In this document: positions 1 through 6,844 of the stretch, in pieces
How positions within the stretch are numbered: the first letter of the stretch is position 1
Layout: each line of letters opens with the position of its first letter
Origin: Bradyrhizobium sp. Tv2a-2
GTDB lineage: Bacteria > Pseudomonadota > Alphaproteobacteria > Rhizobiales > Xanthobacteraceae
Assembly (NCBI RefSeq): GCF_000472425.1
Contig: NZ_AXAI01000008.1
Location: 62,001 to 126,000, forward strand
Reading direction: 5' to 3'
Length of the DNA: 64,000 nucleotides
The notes under the pieces: model-generated
What the model was told of the DNA's origin: nothing
What the model saw: only the letters and a program-made list of their open reading frames with translations
Databases searched by the model: none
Translations under genes and position numbers: made by a program

Positions 1-114
1 TACTCTGTCCAACTGAACGGGGTCATCACTGCCCAGACGTTGGGCGTCAATTTCCTACCCGGCACAATAGCCGGGGCTTCGTTGTCGAACACCGGCGGCC
101 AATATTTGCCATGA
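1..114 (+). CDS. C-terminal end of a phage gene (partial)
   Basis: An open frame enters from the left edge and ends with TGA at 112-114, giving 37 residues rich in Gly, Ser and Thr, ending GGQYLP. Its stop overlaps the ATG of the next gene in an ATGA arrangement, which suggests translational coupling. The composition would suit a phage tail or other structural protein, but too little is present to name it. Confidence 0.55.
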   Translation, partial: YSVQLNGVITAQTLGVNFLPGTIAGASLSNTGGQYLP

Positions 115-326
115 TCCCAAATCTGATCCCGAGCGATTGGTACTGGGCGGCTAAAGACGGCCGCATCTATTCCAGTAGGCGCGACGCCTTCGTCTACTAT
201 GCCGATCCGGCATTCGAGGCCGGCAATTCGTCGCCATGGCCAACTGACGCAACCGGCAAGCAGACCAACGCCGCACTGCTCGCCGTGCTCCAGTTCTACG
301 GCCTGACCAGCAAGGCCCTGAAGTGA
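111..326 (+). CDS. small hypothetical phage protein (71 aa)
   Basis: The frame runs 71 codons from an ATG that overlaps the preceding stop by four bases. The protein is rich in Trp and Tyr and starts MIPNLIPSDWYW. It lies just upstream of the endolysin, in the late or lysis part of the prophage. I do not recognise the family. The coupled start and the tight spacing argue that it is real. Confidence 0.6.
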   Translation: MIPNLIPSDWYWAAKDGRIYSSRRDAFVYYADPAFEAGNSSPWPTDATGKQTNAALLAVLQFYGLTSKALK

Positions 327-365
327 GCGGCAATCTTTACTGAATCTTTCCCGCGCGGAGTTCTC

Positions 366-1607
366 ATGAGTACGCTGCTTGGAATGCCATGGCAGGATAT
401 CCTGCCGTGGTTGGCGGTGATTGTCGCATTGTTAACGCTGCCTTGGGTGGCGTTGATTATCGTCTATGTCGGTGGTCTGATCCAGCTATCGAAGACACGA
501 TCTCTCAACGATAAGCTGCTCGACTCGATCGATAAGGCTCTTGAAAGGGCACAGACGGCCGCCCACGGGCCTGCCCCGGTGCCCGCCCCTGTACCGCCCC
601 CGACTCCGGCCCCCGCACAGACGCCCGCACCCGCGCCGCCAGCCCAGCCCCCGCAGACTGCGCCGCCAGCGCCCGCCGCGCCCTATGCCAATGCGCCATG
701 GGTCAATCTGGCGTTGCACGAGATCGGCTTCCACGAGACCGGCAACAACCAAGGCATCTCCCGCTACATCGCCATGGCCCATTGCGGGGCCGAGGGTGAC
801 CCGTGGTGCGCGATATTTGCCAACGCCATGCTTGAGCAGGCGGGTGTGCCGGGTACGAAGTCGCCATCCTCGCAATCCTTCCGCACCGATCCGAACTTCA
901 TCCCGCTCAGCCAGCCCGCGCGTGGCGCGATCGTCGTCTATTGGCGCATCTCCAAGGCCAGCGGGCAGGGGCATGTCGGCTTCTATTGGGGCGAGGATTC
1001 CGCCCATGTCTGGACCCTCGGCGGCAACGAGAACGACATGGTCCAGATCGAGGCCTTGCCGAAGGATAGCTCCTCGTTTGGCCTGATCGGGTATTGGTGG
1101 CCGAAGGGTGTGCCGCTGCCCAAGGGTGGCCCCGTGATGATGCCGGCGGGTTCTCCGGTCAGTATCCAGGCTACGCCAGCCGTCGCATCAGCGCCCACGT
1201 CTGCCCCGGCAAACGGCGTCCAGACCAATATCACCGCGACTGTGTTCGGCGGCCAGACCTCGGCCTATGGCCCGCCGATCAACGACAACAGCCCCGGCGT
1301 CGCGCTGCCGTATCGGTTCTCTAGCCCGAGGCCGCGGGTGCGCGTCATGAACGCAAGCACCAATGCTTCGGTCGACTGCGACATCGTCGATATCGGCCCG
1401 TGGAACATCAACGATCCCTATTGGCAAACCGGCGCGCGTCCGCAGGCCGAGAGCGGCACCGACCTCGGCCAGACAGGCAAGGTCCGCCAGACAAACAAAG
1501 CCGGAATAGACCTCACCGCCGCCGCTGCGAAGGCAGTAGGGGTCGATGGGAAAGGCTTGGTCTCGTGGAGCTTCATCGACGATCCATCATCCCCGAAAGT
1601 TTCGTAA
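366..1607 (+). CDS. membrane-anchored phage endolysin, CHAP-like plus RlpA-like double-psi barrel
   Basis: Predicted peptidoglycan-degrading enzyme of the prophage, 413 aa. Residues 9-38 form a hydrophobic N-terminal segment and residues 69-105 a Pro/Ala-rich linker. Residues 107-245 are a TIGR02594/CHAP-type cysteine amidase or peptidase domain, with DPWCAIF giving the likely nucleophile Cys148 and GHVGFY giving His203. A second linker leads to residues 285-413, an RlpA-like DPBB domain with the signature CDIVDIGPWNINDPYW. GGAG lies upstream of the ATG. The uncleaved N-terminal helix suggests a signal-anchor (SAR-like) export route, which is inference. It is followed 12 bp later by a small hydrophobic gene, as in lysis cassettes. 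Confidence 0.8.
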   Translation: MSTLLGMPWQDILPWLAVIVALLTLPWVALIIVYVGGLIQLSKTRSLNDKLLDSIDKALERAQTAAHGPAPVPAPVPPPTPAPAQTPAPAPPAQPPQTAPPAPAAPYANAPWVNLALHEIGFHETGNNQGISRYIAMAHCGAEGDPWCAIFANAMLEQAGVPGTKSPSSQSFRTDPNFIPLSQPARGAIVVYWRISKASGQGHVGFYWGEDSAHVWTLGGNENDMVQIEALPKDSSSFGLIGYWWPKGVPLPKGGPVMMPAGSPVSIQATPAVASAPTSAPANGVQTNITATVFGGQTSAYGPPINDNSPGVALPYRFSSPRPRVRVMNASTNASVDCDIVDIGPWNINDPYWQTGARPQAESGTDLGQTGKVRQTNKAGIDLTAAAAKAVGVDGKGLVSWSFIDDPSSPKVS

Positions 1608-1619
1608 AGGAGAGAGTAA

Positions 1620-1907
1620 ATGACTGTTGATATCAAGAGCGTCGCCGGTACCGTTGCCACGGTCGACGAGACCGTGATGCAGGCGCTGCCGTTCATCTCT
1701 GCCATCATCGGCTTCGTTCCCGGCGCGGCGGTCGCTGTCCCGTTCATGCCGCTGGTCGGCGAGGCGCTCATGGCGCTCGACAACGCCGCCAAGGCGGTTG
1801 CGGCGGGCAACAACGGCGCCGCGGTTCAGGACATCTTCACCGAGATCATGAACCATCTGACGCCCGGCAAGCCGAACTCTACGGCGCTATCGGCCACCAC
1901 TCCGTAA
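1620..1907 (+). CDS. small hydrophobic phage protein, holin candidate
   Basis: This 95-residue protein starts at an ATG behind a strong AAAGGAGAGAG ribosome site. Residues 18-50 form a long hydrophobic stretch (FISAIIGFVPGAAVAV...), followed by an Ala-rich amphipathic helix. It sits directly after the endolysin and before a single-TM protein, which is the usual position of holins. Small holins share little sequence, so the call rests on position and hydrophobicity only. Confidence 0.55.
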   Translation: MTVDIKSVAGTVATVDETVMQALPFISAIIGFVPGAAVAVPFMPLVGEALMALDNAAKAVAAGNNGAAVQDIFTEIMNHLTPGKPNSTALSATTP

Positions 1908-1917
1908 GGGGGCGTCC

Positions 1918-2196
1918 ATGACCCCCGAGCAAGTCAGGGAGATCGCCGAAGACGTCGCAAGAATCGTCGCCGCAGAAGCGGCAAAGGAGGCCGTCAAGGA
2001 GACTCTCACGGCGCTCGGGGTGAAGGTCGACAATCTCCCGGAGGAACAGCAGGTGTGGGCCTTCGCCCGTACCATGCAGCAGGGGACGCATCGCGGCGTT
2101 CGTGTGCTGATCACCAGCACGCTCGGCGCGGTCGTCACCCTGGTTGTCGGATGGATCTGGTACGCTTTCTTCAAGCAGATACCCCCGCATCCGTAA
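1918..2196 (+). CDS. small single-TM phage protein, holin or spanin-like candidate
   Basis: The protein has 92 residues. An acidic, amphipathic N-terminal half (residues 1-45) is followed by one transmembrane segment at about residues 60-82 (VLITSTLGAVVTLVVGWIWYAFF) and a short basic tail. It starts 11 bp after the preceding gene, with AAGGGGGCG upstream of the ATG. Location in the lysis cassette and topology suggest a role in lysis (holin, antiholin or membrane spanin), but no family is recognised. Confidence 0.55.
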   Translation: MTPEQVREIAEDVARIVAAEAAKEAVKETLTALGVKVDNLPEEQQVWAFARTMQQGTHRGVRVLITSTLGAVVTLVVGWIWYAFFKQIPPHP

Positions 2197-2259
2197 AGAC
2201 CACCACGTCGGCGTGTTCGAACCGCGCCGACGTTGCTTCGTCCAACCCACGGGGCCTAT

Positions 2260-3222
2260 ATGCCCGCGCCTAGATGCTCTGATGAAGAGTTCATGCAACT
2301 CTTTAGCCAGATGGGTGCCGCCAAGCTTGCAAGGCACCTTGGTATCACGTCTGAAAGGCAAGTCTACGCACGACGACGCGCCATTGAGACTCGTTTATCG
2401 GCGTCTATCCCGCCGCCGATGGTCGGCGGACCGCCGAGCTTCAACTATCCCGGTTGCGTCAATCTCTCCCTGAAGAACGGCACCATTCTCGTCGGTGGAG
2501 ATTTCCACCTCTGGCCCGGCAGAAACCCCGTATGCTTGCGGGCTTTCAAAAAGTTCGTCGACGACATCAAGCCAGATGTGGTGATCCTCAACGGTGACGT
2601 TTTGGACTTCCCCAAGATCAGCCGACACCCCCAGAACTGGGAGAGTGCGCCTGATGTTTGGGAGGAGCTAGAATGCGCGCAGGACCACTTGCACGACATC
2701 GAGCAGCGCTGCAAGCGCGGGGCTAAGAAGGTCTGGCCGATCGGTAATCATGACCAAAGGTTCGAGAACCTTCTCGCCAACTCAACTCCGCAGTTGAAGA
2801 AGGTCAAAGGAGTCCATCTAGCCGATCATTTCCCGAACTGGGAAAAGGCTATGTCGTGCATGGTTAATTACGGCCTTGAGGCTGGTCGTACCATGATCAA
2901 GCACAAGCCGATGGGCAACGGCAAGCATTCTGCGTACAACGCCGTCAAGGCAACTGGCACGCACACTATATTCAATCATCTGCACGCGCAGAAAATCAGC
3001 CCGGTCTCCGATTATCGCCCCTTTGATCTCTATGGCGTGGACACCGGATGCATCGCTGACAAGGAAGATCAGGCCTTCGGATACACAGAGAACAATCCTC
3101 TGGACTGGCGGTCGGGCTTCGCACTGCTGACCTACCTCGACGGACGCCTGATGTGTCCCGAGTTAATTACGAAGCTGACCGACACCTCGGTCTACTTTCG
3201 CGGGCAAGTCATCCGAGTGTGA
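2260..3222 (+). CDS. phage-encoded calcineurin-like metallophosphoesterase
   Basis: A 320-residue protein when started at the ATG at 2260. An in-frame TTG at 2233 would add nine residues. Residues 5-45 resemble a helix-turn-helix (KLARHLGITSERQVYARRR). The rest carries the binuclear metal motifs of the calcineurin-like fold: GDFH at 80-83, NGDVLDF at 111-117 and GNHD at 162-165, with histidines in NHLHAQK near residue 250. Such enzymes cleave phosphomono- or phosphodiesters; the substrate cannot be told from sequence. The HTH-like N-terminus could bind nucleic acid. It precedes other phage accessory genes on the same strand. Confidence 0.75.
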   Translation: MPAPRCSDEEFMQLFSQMGAAKLARHLGITSERQVYARRRAIETRLSASIPPPMVGGPPSFNYPGCVNLSLKNGTILVGGDFHLWPGRNPVCLRAFKKFVDDIKPDVVILNGDVLDFPKISRHPQNWESAPDVWEELECAQDHLHDIEQRCKRGAKKVWPIGNHDQRFENLLANSTPQLKKVKGVHLADHFPNWEKAMSCMVNYGLEAGRTMIKHKPMGNGKHSAYNAVKATGTHTIFNHLHAQKISPVSDYRPFDLYGVDTGCIADKEDQAFGYTENNPLDWRSGFALLTYLDGRLMCPELITKLTDTSVYFRGQVIRV

Positions 3223-3231
3223 GGTCTGGTC

Positions 3232-3585
3232 GTGAACGTCGCAACTTGCCTCCAAGGCTTGCCGCGCACGCTCAAGATAGGGGCCTATGACTGGGCGGTC
3301 GTCGTCATCGACGGCGAGCACGATCTGTGCGGGCAGGCTGTCTTTGCGGAAGACCAAATACGTCTCTGGCCGGCCAACATCACGACACCCGGCCACGCCG
3401 TCGGCATCGTGCTGCACGAATGCTACCACGTCATCTACCACAATGAGAGCTTGCGCACGAAGCGGCTCAATGGTTCGCGTGAAGAGGCGATCGTGGCCGG
3501 TTTCGAGATCGGGACAATCTCGCTGCTGCGCGATAACCCCAAGCTGCTCACATGGATGAAACGTTGGCTGGGGGCGAACCGATGA
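3232..3585 (+). CDS. small HExxH (zincin-like) phage protein
   Basis: The 117-residue protein starts at GTG 3232 with GAGG just upstream. It contains LHECYHVIYH at 61-70, a canonical HExxH zinc motif (His62, Glu63, His66), followed by a conserved-looking EEAIVAGFE segment at about 85 that could give the third ligand. This resembles the minimal metallopeptidase folds of phage and ImmA-like proteins, but no recognition domain is present. Its stop overlaps the next ATG (ATGA), so translation is probably coupled. Function is unknown. Confidence 0.65.
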   Translation: MNVATCLQGLPRTLKIGAYDWAVVVIDGEHDLCGQAVFAEDQIRLWPANITTPGHAVGIVLHECYHVIYHNESLRTKRLNGSREEAIVAGFEIGTISLLRDNPKLLTWMKRWLGANR

Positions 3586-4016
3586 CCGCATACCTGATTC
3601 AAGAGGTCGACGGCCTCGCCAAAGCCGAGATCATCCGCTATCTCAACGCGCAAGAGCCGGACACATTCCCGGCACTGTCTGACAAGCATTTGAATGGTTA
3701 CTGGTGGCTTGCTCGATCGGCCCATAACCACATCGTCGGTATGGCGGGTATGGTGCCATTCTTCGAGCGCGACGACGGCATTGGTTATTTCAAGCGCACC
3801 TATGTCGTAGAGGGGGCAAGGGGCAGGGGCATCCAGCGCCTTTTTATGGCCGCCAGAGAGGCCAAGGCTAAGGAGGTCGGTTACCGACTCCTAGTGTCCG
3901 AGGCGTTCGAAAATCCGCATTCCGAGCGAAATTTCTTGGCATTCGGATTCGAGACGTTCATACCGGAACAACCTTGGGGCAAGCCTGGTTCGACGTATTT
4001 CCGCAAGAGGATTTGA
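3582..4016 (+). CDS. GNAT-family N-acetyltransferase (phage)
   Basis: A 144-residue protein starting at the ATG at 3582, which overlaps the previous stop by four bases. An upstream in-frame ATG at 3552 lies inside the previous gene and is less likely. The acetyl-CoA binding motif A is visible as YVVEGARGRGIQRLFMAA (about residues 75-92), with the expected GxRGRGI core, followed by the SEAFENPHSERNFLAFGF region. The acetylated substrate is unknown. It ends in a TGATG overlap with the next gene, so 3232-4300 is a tightly coupled set. Confidence 0.75.
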   Translation: MTAYLIQEVDGLAKAEIIRYLNAQEPDTFPALSDKHLNGYWWLARSAHNHIVGMAGMVPFFERDDGIGYFKRTYVVEGARGRGIQRLFMAAREAKAKEVGYRLLVSEAFENPHSERNFLAFGFETFIPEQPWGKPGSTYFRKRI

Positions 4017-4300
4017 TGCGACGTTGCTACGTGGCTGGACGAATTAGAAGCCAGAGGGATTACCGGGAGCGGTTCGCCAAGGCGGCCGAAAGACTCAGGC
4101 GCGAGGGCTGGTCTGTCTACAACCCGGCAGCCGCAAACCTTGAAGGCCTGCCGCTGGCACGCATCATGGCTCACGTTCTCCCGCAACTCTGTGAGTGTGA
4201 CGCCATCGCGATGCTGCCGGGTTGGTGGATGCGGCTCGGCGGCGCATGGATTGAGTATCTGCTGGCACGGTATCTAGGATTACAGCGAATCTATCTCTAG
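4016..4300 (+). CDS. DUF4406-like protein, nucleoside deoxyribosyltransferase-related
   Basis: A 94-residue protein starting at the ATG at 4016 that shares an A with the preceding stop. The pattern is a start RRCYVAGRIRSQRDYRERFAKAAERLR, then WSVYNPAA in the middle and CDAIAMLPGWWMRLGGAWIEYLLAR near the end. It matches DUF4406 proteins, which fall in the nucleoside 2-deoxyribosyltransferase-like fold common in phages. The family's reaction is not established. The last 21 bp overlap the convergent small gene on the minus strand. Confidence 0.65.
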   Translation: MRRCYVAGRIRSQRDYRERFAKAAERLRREGWSVYNPAAANLEGLPLARIMAHVLPQLCECDAIAMLPGWWMRLGGAWIEYLLARYLGLQRIYL

Positions 4301-4498
4301 CCACTGCGCACCGTTCCAAATGATGCGGACGGGGTCGAGTGGCACCATAGACGCCAGCGGCTCCCACGGCGAAGGCGTAAGCGGCATAAGCTGCCGTATC
4401 TCGCCCATTGCGGGCTTGCGGTCGGGACGAACGGGCAGCAGCTCATAAGTTACGACGTGTTCGCCGTTGTTAAGTTTGGTCAGTAAAGATTCAATCAT
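4280..4498 (-). CDS. small hypothetical protein, last gene of the minus-strand phage operon
   Basis: 72 residues, starting MIESLLTKLNNGEHVV, with AGAGG eight bases upstream of the ATG. No family is recognised. It is separated from the rest of the minus-strand operon by a plus-strand terminator hairpin, and its 3' end overlaps the convergent DUF4406-like gene. A short element TTAACCTAACCTATAA at 4514-4529, just upstream, resembles one near the operon start at 9.2 kb. Confidence 0.55.
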   Translation of the reverse strand: MIESLLTKLNNGEHVVTYELLPVRPDRKPAMGEIRQLMPLTPSPWEPLASMVPLDPVRIIWNGAQWLEIDSL

Positions 4499-4513
4499 AG
4501 GATGCCTCTGATT

Positions 4514-4529
4514 TTAACCTAACCTATAA
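4514..4529. promoter_or_regulatory. possible phage operator, distal copy
   Basis: TTAACCTAACCTATAA lies between the small gene at 4280-4498 and the terminator. The reverse complement of 9215-9231 reads TTAACCTTACCTGTTAA, so the first 12 bases match with one change. The two copies sit at the two ends of the minus-strand gene block. An operator role is inference only. Confidence 0.3.
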
Positions 4530-4554
4530 GCAAGAAGAACCGCCGCCTCATCTG

Positions 4555-4590
4555 GCCCCGCTGCTCCGAAGGGAGTGGCGGGGCTTTTTT
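4555..4590 (+). terminator. rho-independent terminator after the prophage plus-strand genes
   Basis: GCCCCGC at about 4555-4561 pairs with GCGGGGC at 4578-4584, and six T residues follow (4585-4590). The T-run is on the plus strand, so it would end transcription coming from the lysis and accessory genes (1-4300) before it enters the opposing operon. Confidence 0.75.
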
Positions 4591-4595
4591 GTCGT

Positions 4596-4799
4596 TTAGG
4601 CATCATCGCCCATATCGTCTATGCCGTCGCTCCACATTCCATCCAAAATGCTGTCCAGATCCTGAACCAAGTCAGAGACGCTATACTCAGCCGTAAGACT
4701 CACATTTCCGGGAAGCTCATGCAGCCAATCACGCAGGGTCTGGAGATCAGAACCACTTAGGCGCTCATTTTTATCGAATGGTCTAAGTTCCGTCTTCAT
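4596..4799 (-). CDS. small acidic hypothetical protein
   Basis: 67 residues from the ATG at 4797-4799, preceded by CTGAGGAAGC. A longer frame to 4868 exists but overlaps the upstream gene and lacks a ribosome site. The protein starts MKTELRPFDKNERLSGSDL and ends with a very acidic tail (MWSDGIDDMGDDA), a composition seen in small phage proteins that mimic DNA or bind basic partners. No family is recognised. Confidence 0.55.
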   Translation of the reverse strand: MKTELRPFDKNERLSGSDLQTLRDWLHELPGNVSLTAEYSVSDLVQDLDSILDGMWSDGIDDMGDDA

Positions 4800-4809
4800 T
4801 TGCGCTTCC

Positions 4810-5112
4810 TCAGGGCGACTTACGGTTAGCGATCTGTAGCAGAATGTCTGCATGACACGGCTGGTCAAGTGGACAGAAGCAGGCCAGATTTTTGCCCTTC
4901 AGGATGCGCCTAGCGGCCTCTGCGAGCGACGAATCCGGCGGGCAATAGCCGGCAAATTGAACAACAGCATATGCCCGGCCGATCGCATCGTTCGTTGGCG
5001 CTTTGAACGGATTCCCCCAATCTGTTCCGCGGCCGACATAGACCGTATTTGGCGGCATGCGCCATCCCTTCGTTCGTTTCCGTTGGATGCGCTGTGGCTG
5101 ACTGTCTGTCAT
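4810..5112 (-). CDS. DUF4326 domain-containing phage protein
   Basis: 100 residues. The sequence follows the DUF4326 pattern closely: a basic start (RIQRKRTKGWRMPPNTVYVGRG), TDWGNPF at about residues 31-37, and LKGKNLACFCPLDQPCHADIL at 71-91 with three cysteines and a histidine that could bind a metal. The family is widespread in phages and has no established function that I know of. It belongs to the minus-strand operon, 10 bp from the next gene downstream and 12 bp from the gene upstream. Confidence 0.75.
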   Translation of the reverse strand: MTDSQPQRIQRKRTKGWRMPPNTVYVGRGTDWGNPFKAPTNDAIGRAYAVVQFAGYCPPDSSLAEAARRILKGKNLACFCPLDQPCHADILLQIANRKSP

Positions 5113-5124
5113 GGCTTACCTATC

Positions 5125-5229
5125 TCAGGGCGATCGCCGCCGAGAGTCATGCTTGGCCTGCACAAAGCAGGCCCCGGCCGCAAAGCCGAGCATGAAGACG
5201 GAGACGGTTAAAAGGATCAGGTCGCCCAT
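5125..5229 (-). CDS. 34-aa single-TM micro-protein
   Basis: A short frame starting ATG at 5227-5229: MGDLILLTVSVFMLGFAAG, then a short basic tail ending RRRSP. Residues 3-24 form one transmembrane segment. It fits exactly between two well-supported genes of the minus-strand operon, 12 bp from each neighbour. The ribosome site is weak. Small membrane proteins of this kind are common in phage accessory operons. Confidence 0.45.
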   Translation of the reverse strand: MGDLILLTVSVFMLGFAAGACFVQAKHDSRRRSP

Positions 5230-5240
5230 TGTGGCTTATC

Positions 5241-5474
5241 TCAGGGGGATGGGCGGGGAAGGTGGGGTAGCGCCATCCAGTGTGTCGGTTCATCGCCCGG
5301 CATCTCGCCAAACTTAGACCGCTCGCTCGTGCCAGAGTAATACCAACGTCCGGCCGCTGTGTAGAAATGCCCCATGCGTATCCATTTCTTCTCGGCGTGG
5401 CATAGCAGTAGCCACGGGCCGAATGGCCCCTTCAGGGCTTTGGGTGCGGTTGAAATCGGTTGCCAGCCTGTCAT
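5241..5474 (-). CDS. DUF551-like small phage protein
   Basis: 77 residues. The start MTGWQPISTAPK, the central aromatic run (WIRMGHFYTAAGRWYYSG) and the end PTHWMALPHLPRPSP match the layout of DUF551-type phage proteins (WQPIxTAPK ... THWMPLPxPP). Function is unknown. It begins 3 bp after the stop of the upstream gene. Confidence 0.65.
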   Translation of the reverse strand: MTGWQPISTAPKALKGPFGPWLLLCHAEKKWIRMGHFYTAAGRWYYSGTSERSKFGEMPGDEPTHWMALPHLPRPSP

Positions 5475-5477
5475 GGC

Positions 5478-5723
5478 TTATGAACGGCGCTCAAGATCGG
5501 CGACAAGCTTTCGCACGTCTACCTTCGGCCGTTCGCTCATTACAGGGCCTTCCGTGGCGCGGCCACTTTCTATCTCGTCCATAGCCTTGTTTATTTCAGC
5601 GCAAATCTCTTCTGCGGTCGCAGGCTTATCGCCGCGCGTGATCTTGAAATTCACAAGTTTCCGGTTCGGATCGCCGAATAGCCTATCCTGAAGGCGCTTT
5701 TGTTCCGGTCCCATGTGTTCCAT
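5478..5723 (-). CDS. small hypothetical phage protein
   Basis: 81 residues from the ATG at 5723, or 78 from the second ATG at 5714, which has a better placed GGGATGG. It is mainly charged and helical (MGPEQKRLQDRLFG..., AEEICAEINKAMDEIESG). No family is recognised. It is tightly packed between the 31-aa micro-protein and the DUF551-like gene. Confidence 0.55.
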   Translation of the reverse strand: MEHMGPEQKRLQDRLFGDPNRKLVNFKITRGDKPATAEEICAEINKAMDEIESGRATEGPVMSERPKVDVRKLVADLERRS

Positions 5724-5725
5724 CC

Positions 5726-5821
5726 CTATTTAAGAAAACCGGCCAGCAAGACAAACCATCGTCGAAAGAAGCCTCGCTGTTTCGGTCGATATCGGTAGTG
5801 CCTTAAGTTCGGATTTGTCAC
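5726..5821 (-). CDS. 31-aa basic membrane micro-protein
   Basis: GTG start at 5819-5821 behind AGGGGTGAACC, stop TAG at 5726-5728. The peptide begins with NPNLRHYRYRPKQ, which resembles the start of the 47-aa protein at 6701-6844 (NPNFRHIRYRTRH), then has a short hydrophobic segment RWFVLLAGFL. It fills the only gap over 100 bp in this part of the operon. The shared N-terminus is the main support that it is translated. Confidence 0.45.
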   Translation of the reverse strand: MTNPNLRHYRYRPKQRGFFRRWFVLLAGFLK

Positions 5822-5834
5822 GGTTCACCCCTGT

Positions 5835-6026
5835 TTATGATTGCTGAAGTCTGCGAGCGCGGCGCGCTTTGATTTTCTCGATAGATGCTTTGACCTGGTC
5901 CAATTCTCCGTGCCGTAGCTTGCGACTCCTTGTGCCTCTATACGTCGCGTCAGAGGTGAACATTCCAGCGTCCTCTATGCCACACTCGATGAGGTCTTGC
6001 CGATCGGCGTCTGATTCATCGCCCAT
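5835..6026 (-). CDS. small charged hypothetical protein
   Basis: 63 residues from an ATG preceded by AAGGGAGTAGAAC. Acidic start (MGDESDADRQDLIECGIEDAG) and strongly basic helical end (VKASIEKIKARRARRLQQS). No family is recognised. Its place in the operon and the good ribosome site support it. Confidence 0.55.
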   Translation of the reverse strand: MGDESDADRQDLIECGIEDAGMFTSDATYRGTRSRKLRHGELDQVKASIEKIKARRARRLQQS

Positions 6027-6055
6027 GTTCTACTCCCTTGTCCGTTGGTTGCTGT

Positions 6056-6256
6056 TTAAGACTGAACGAGACGGTTTTTATGGCGCTCGACCGCCTCGGC
6101 CGCGCGCTTGTCCTGCCGTTCGATGGCGCGATCCATGATCGTGCTCTTTGCCATCCGTTCTCGGCACGATACCAACAGCGCATCAACGTCGCACAAGTCC
6201 GATTCGAGCGAGGCAATATAGGCCCGAAGCTCGTTTATGTTTCTCTGCCAGCTCAC
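6056..6256 (-). CDS. small coiled-coil hypothetical protein
   Basis: 66 residues from a GTG at 6256, with GGAGGG eight bases upstream. Nearly the whole protein looks helical (INELRAYIASLESDL..., MDRAIERQDKRAAEAVERHK) and could form a coiled coil. Other frames across this stretch lack a ribosome site. No family is recognised. Confidence 0.55.
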   Translation of the reverse strand: MSWQRNINELRAYIASLESDLCDVDALLVSCRERMAKSTIMDRAIERQDKRAAEAVERHKNRLVQS

Positions 6257-6271
6257 AGCTACCCTCCCTGC

Positions 6272-6418
6272 TCAGGATAGACCGTCAGAAGGCCATCGAG
6301 CGCGCCATTCGAGACATCGTTCGCACTCATCAATCCATCCTCCGTCTTTGGTACCGCTGCCAACCGCCCGGCGCCATTGGTGCCCCAGCAACCAGCATAT
6401 TAATTTCCGCAGCTTCAT
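6272..6418 (-). CDS. 48-aa DUF1660-like zinc-binding phage protein
   Basis: ATG at 6416-6418, stop at 6272-6274. The peptide MKLRKLICWLLGHQW... followed by DECERCLEW has the CxxxGHxW ... CxxC layout of DUF1660-type phage micro-proteins, so a single zinc site is likely. The ATG follows the stop of the upstream gene (6432-6590) by 13 bp. Confidence 0.6.
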   Translation of the reverse strand: MKLRKLICWLLGHQWRRAVGSGTKDGGWIDECERCLEWRARWPSDGLS

Positions 6419-6431
6419 CGTCGTTCCTCGG

Positions 6432-6590
6432 TCAGAGCCGGCGGCGTGCGGCTAGCGATATCTGGCGCTTGCTCTCGCCGTCGAATTTAAATGCCTCAAT
6501 GTCGCGGCCAAGGTGTTCGAGAATAAGCTCGATCACCTCGTCTTTTTCTTCCGGCGACAATTCAGAAAACTTCGGGTTCGTCAGTTCCAT
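6432..6590 (-). CDS. 52-aa hypothetical protein
   Basis: ATG at 6588-6590. The peptide MELTNPKFSELSPEEKDEVI, with a basic end LAARRRL, is a compact charged helical protein. GAGGATTTG precedes the start. No family is recognised. It is flanked at 13 bp on each side by small genes on the same strand. Confidence 0.55.
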   Translation of the reverse strand: MELTNPKFSELSPEEKDEVIELILEHLGRDIEAFKFDGESKRQISLAARRRL

Positions 6591-6603
6591 GGCAAATCCT
6601 CGG

Positions 6604-6687
6604 TCACGAAAATAGCTTTATGGCTTCGCCGACCAGAAAGCCCAGCGCTAGGCCGATGAAAAGTTGCGCTTGCCATGGCAGTCTCAC
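6604..6687 (-). CDS. 27-aa single-TM micro-protein
   Basis: GTG at 6685-6687 with GGAGAG six bases upstream, stop TGA at 6604-6606. The peptide reads (M)RLPWQAQLFIGLALGFLVG followed by EAIKLFS and is almost entirely one transmembrane helix. The ribosome site and the close fit between neighbours support it, but at this length it needs direct evidence. Confidence 0.45.
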   Translation of the reverse strand: MRLPWQAQLFIGLALGFLVGEAIKLFS

Positions 6688-6700
6688 GTCCGCTCTCCAT

Positions 6701-6844
6701 TCACGAACGGCAACCGCGCCAGCGGCAGCCAAGAAGCCAGTCTAGCGCTCGACCAATATATCCGACTTCTCGACCGCATCGCTGGCAGCACCAATTTGGA
6801 TGTCTGGTCCGGTATCGGATGTGACGAAAATTAGGATTGCTCAT
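6701..6844 (-). CDS. 47-aa zinc-ribbon-like phage protein
   Basis: ATG at 6842-6844 overlaps the stop of the upstream gene (ATGA). The peptide begins MSNPNFRHIRYRTRHPNW and continues CCQRCGREVGYIGRALDWLLG, so it has a CCxxCG knuckle with further cysteines near the C-terminus. Other phages carry similar 'WCCxRCGxxIGYIGR' micro-proteins as I recall them. Its first residues resemble those of the micro-protein at 5726-5821. Confidence 0.6.
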   Translation of the reverse strand: MSNPNFRHIRYRTRHPNWCCQRCGREVGYIGRALDWLLGCRWRGCRS

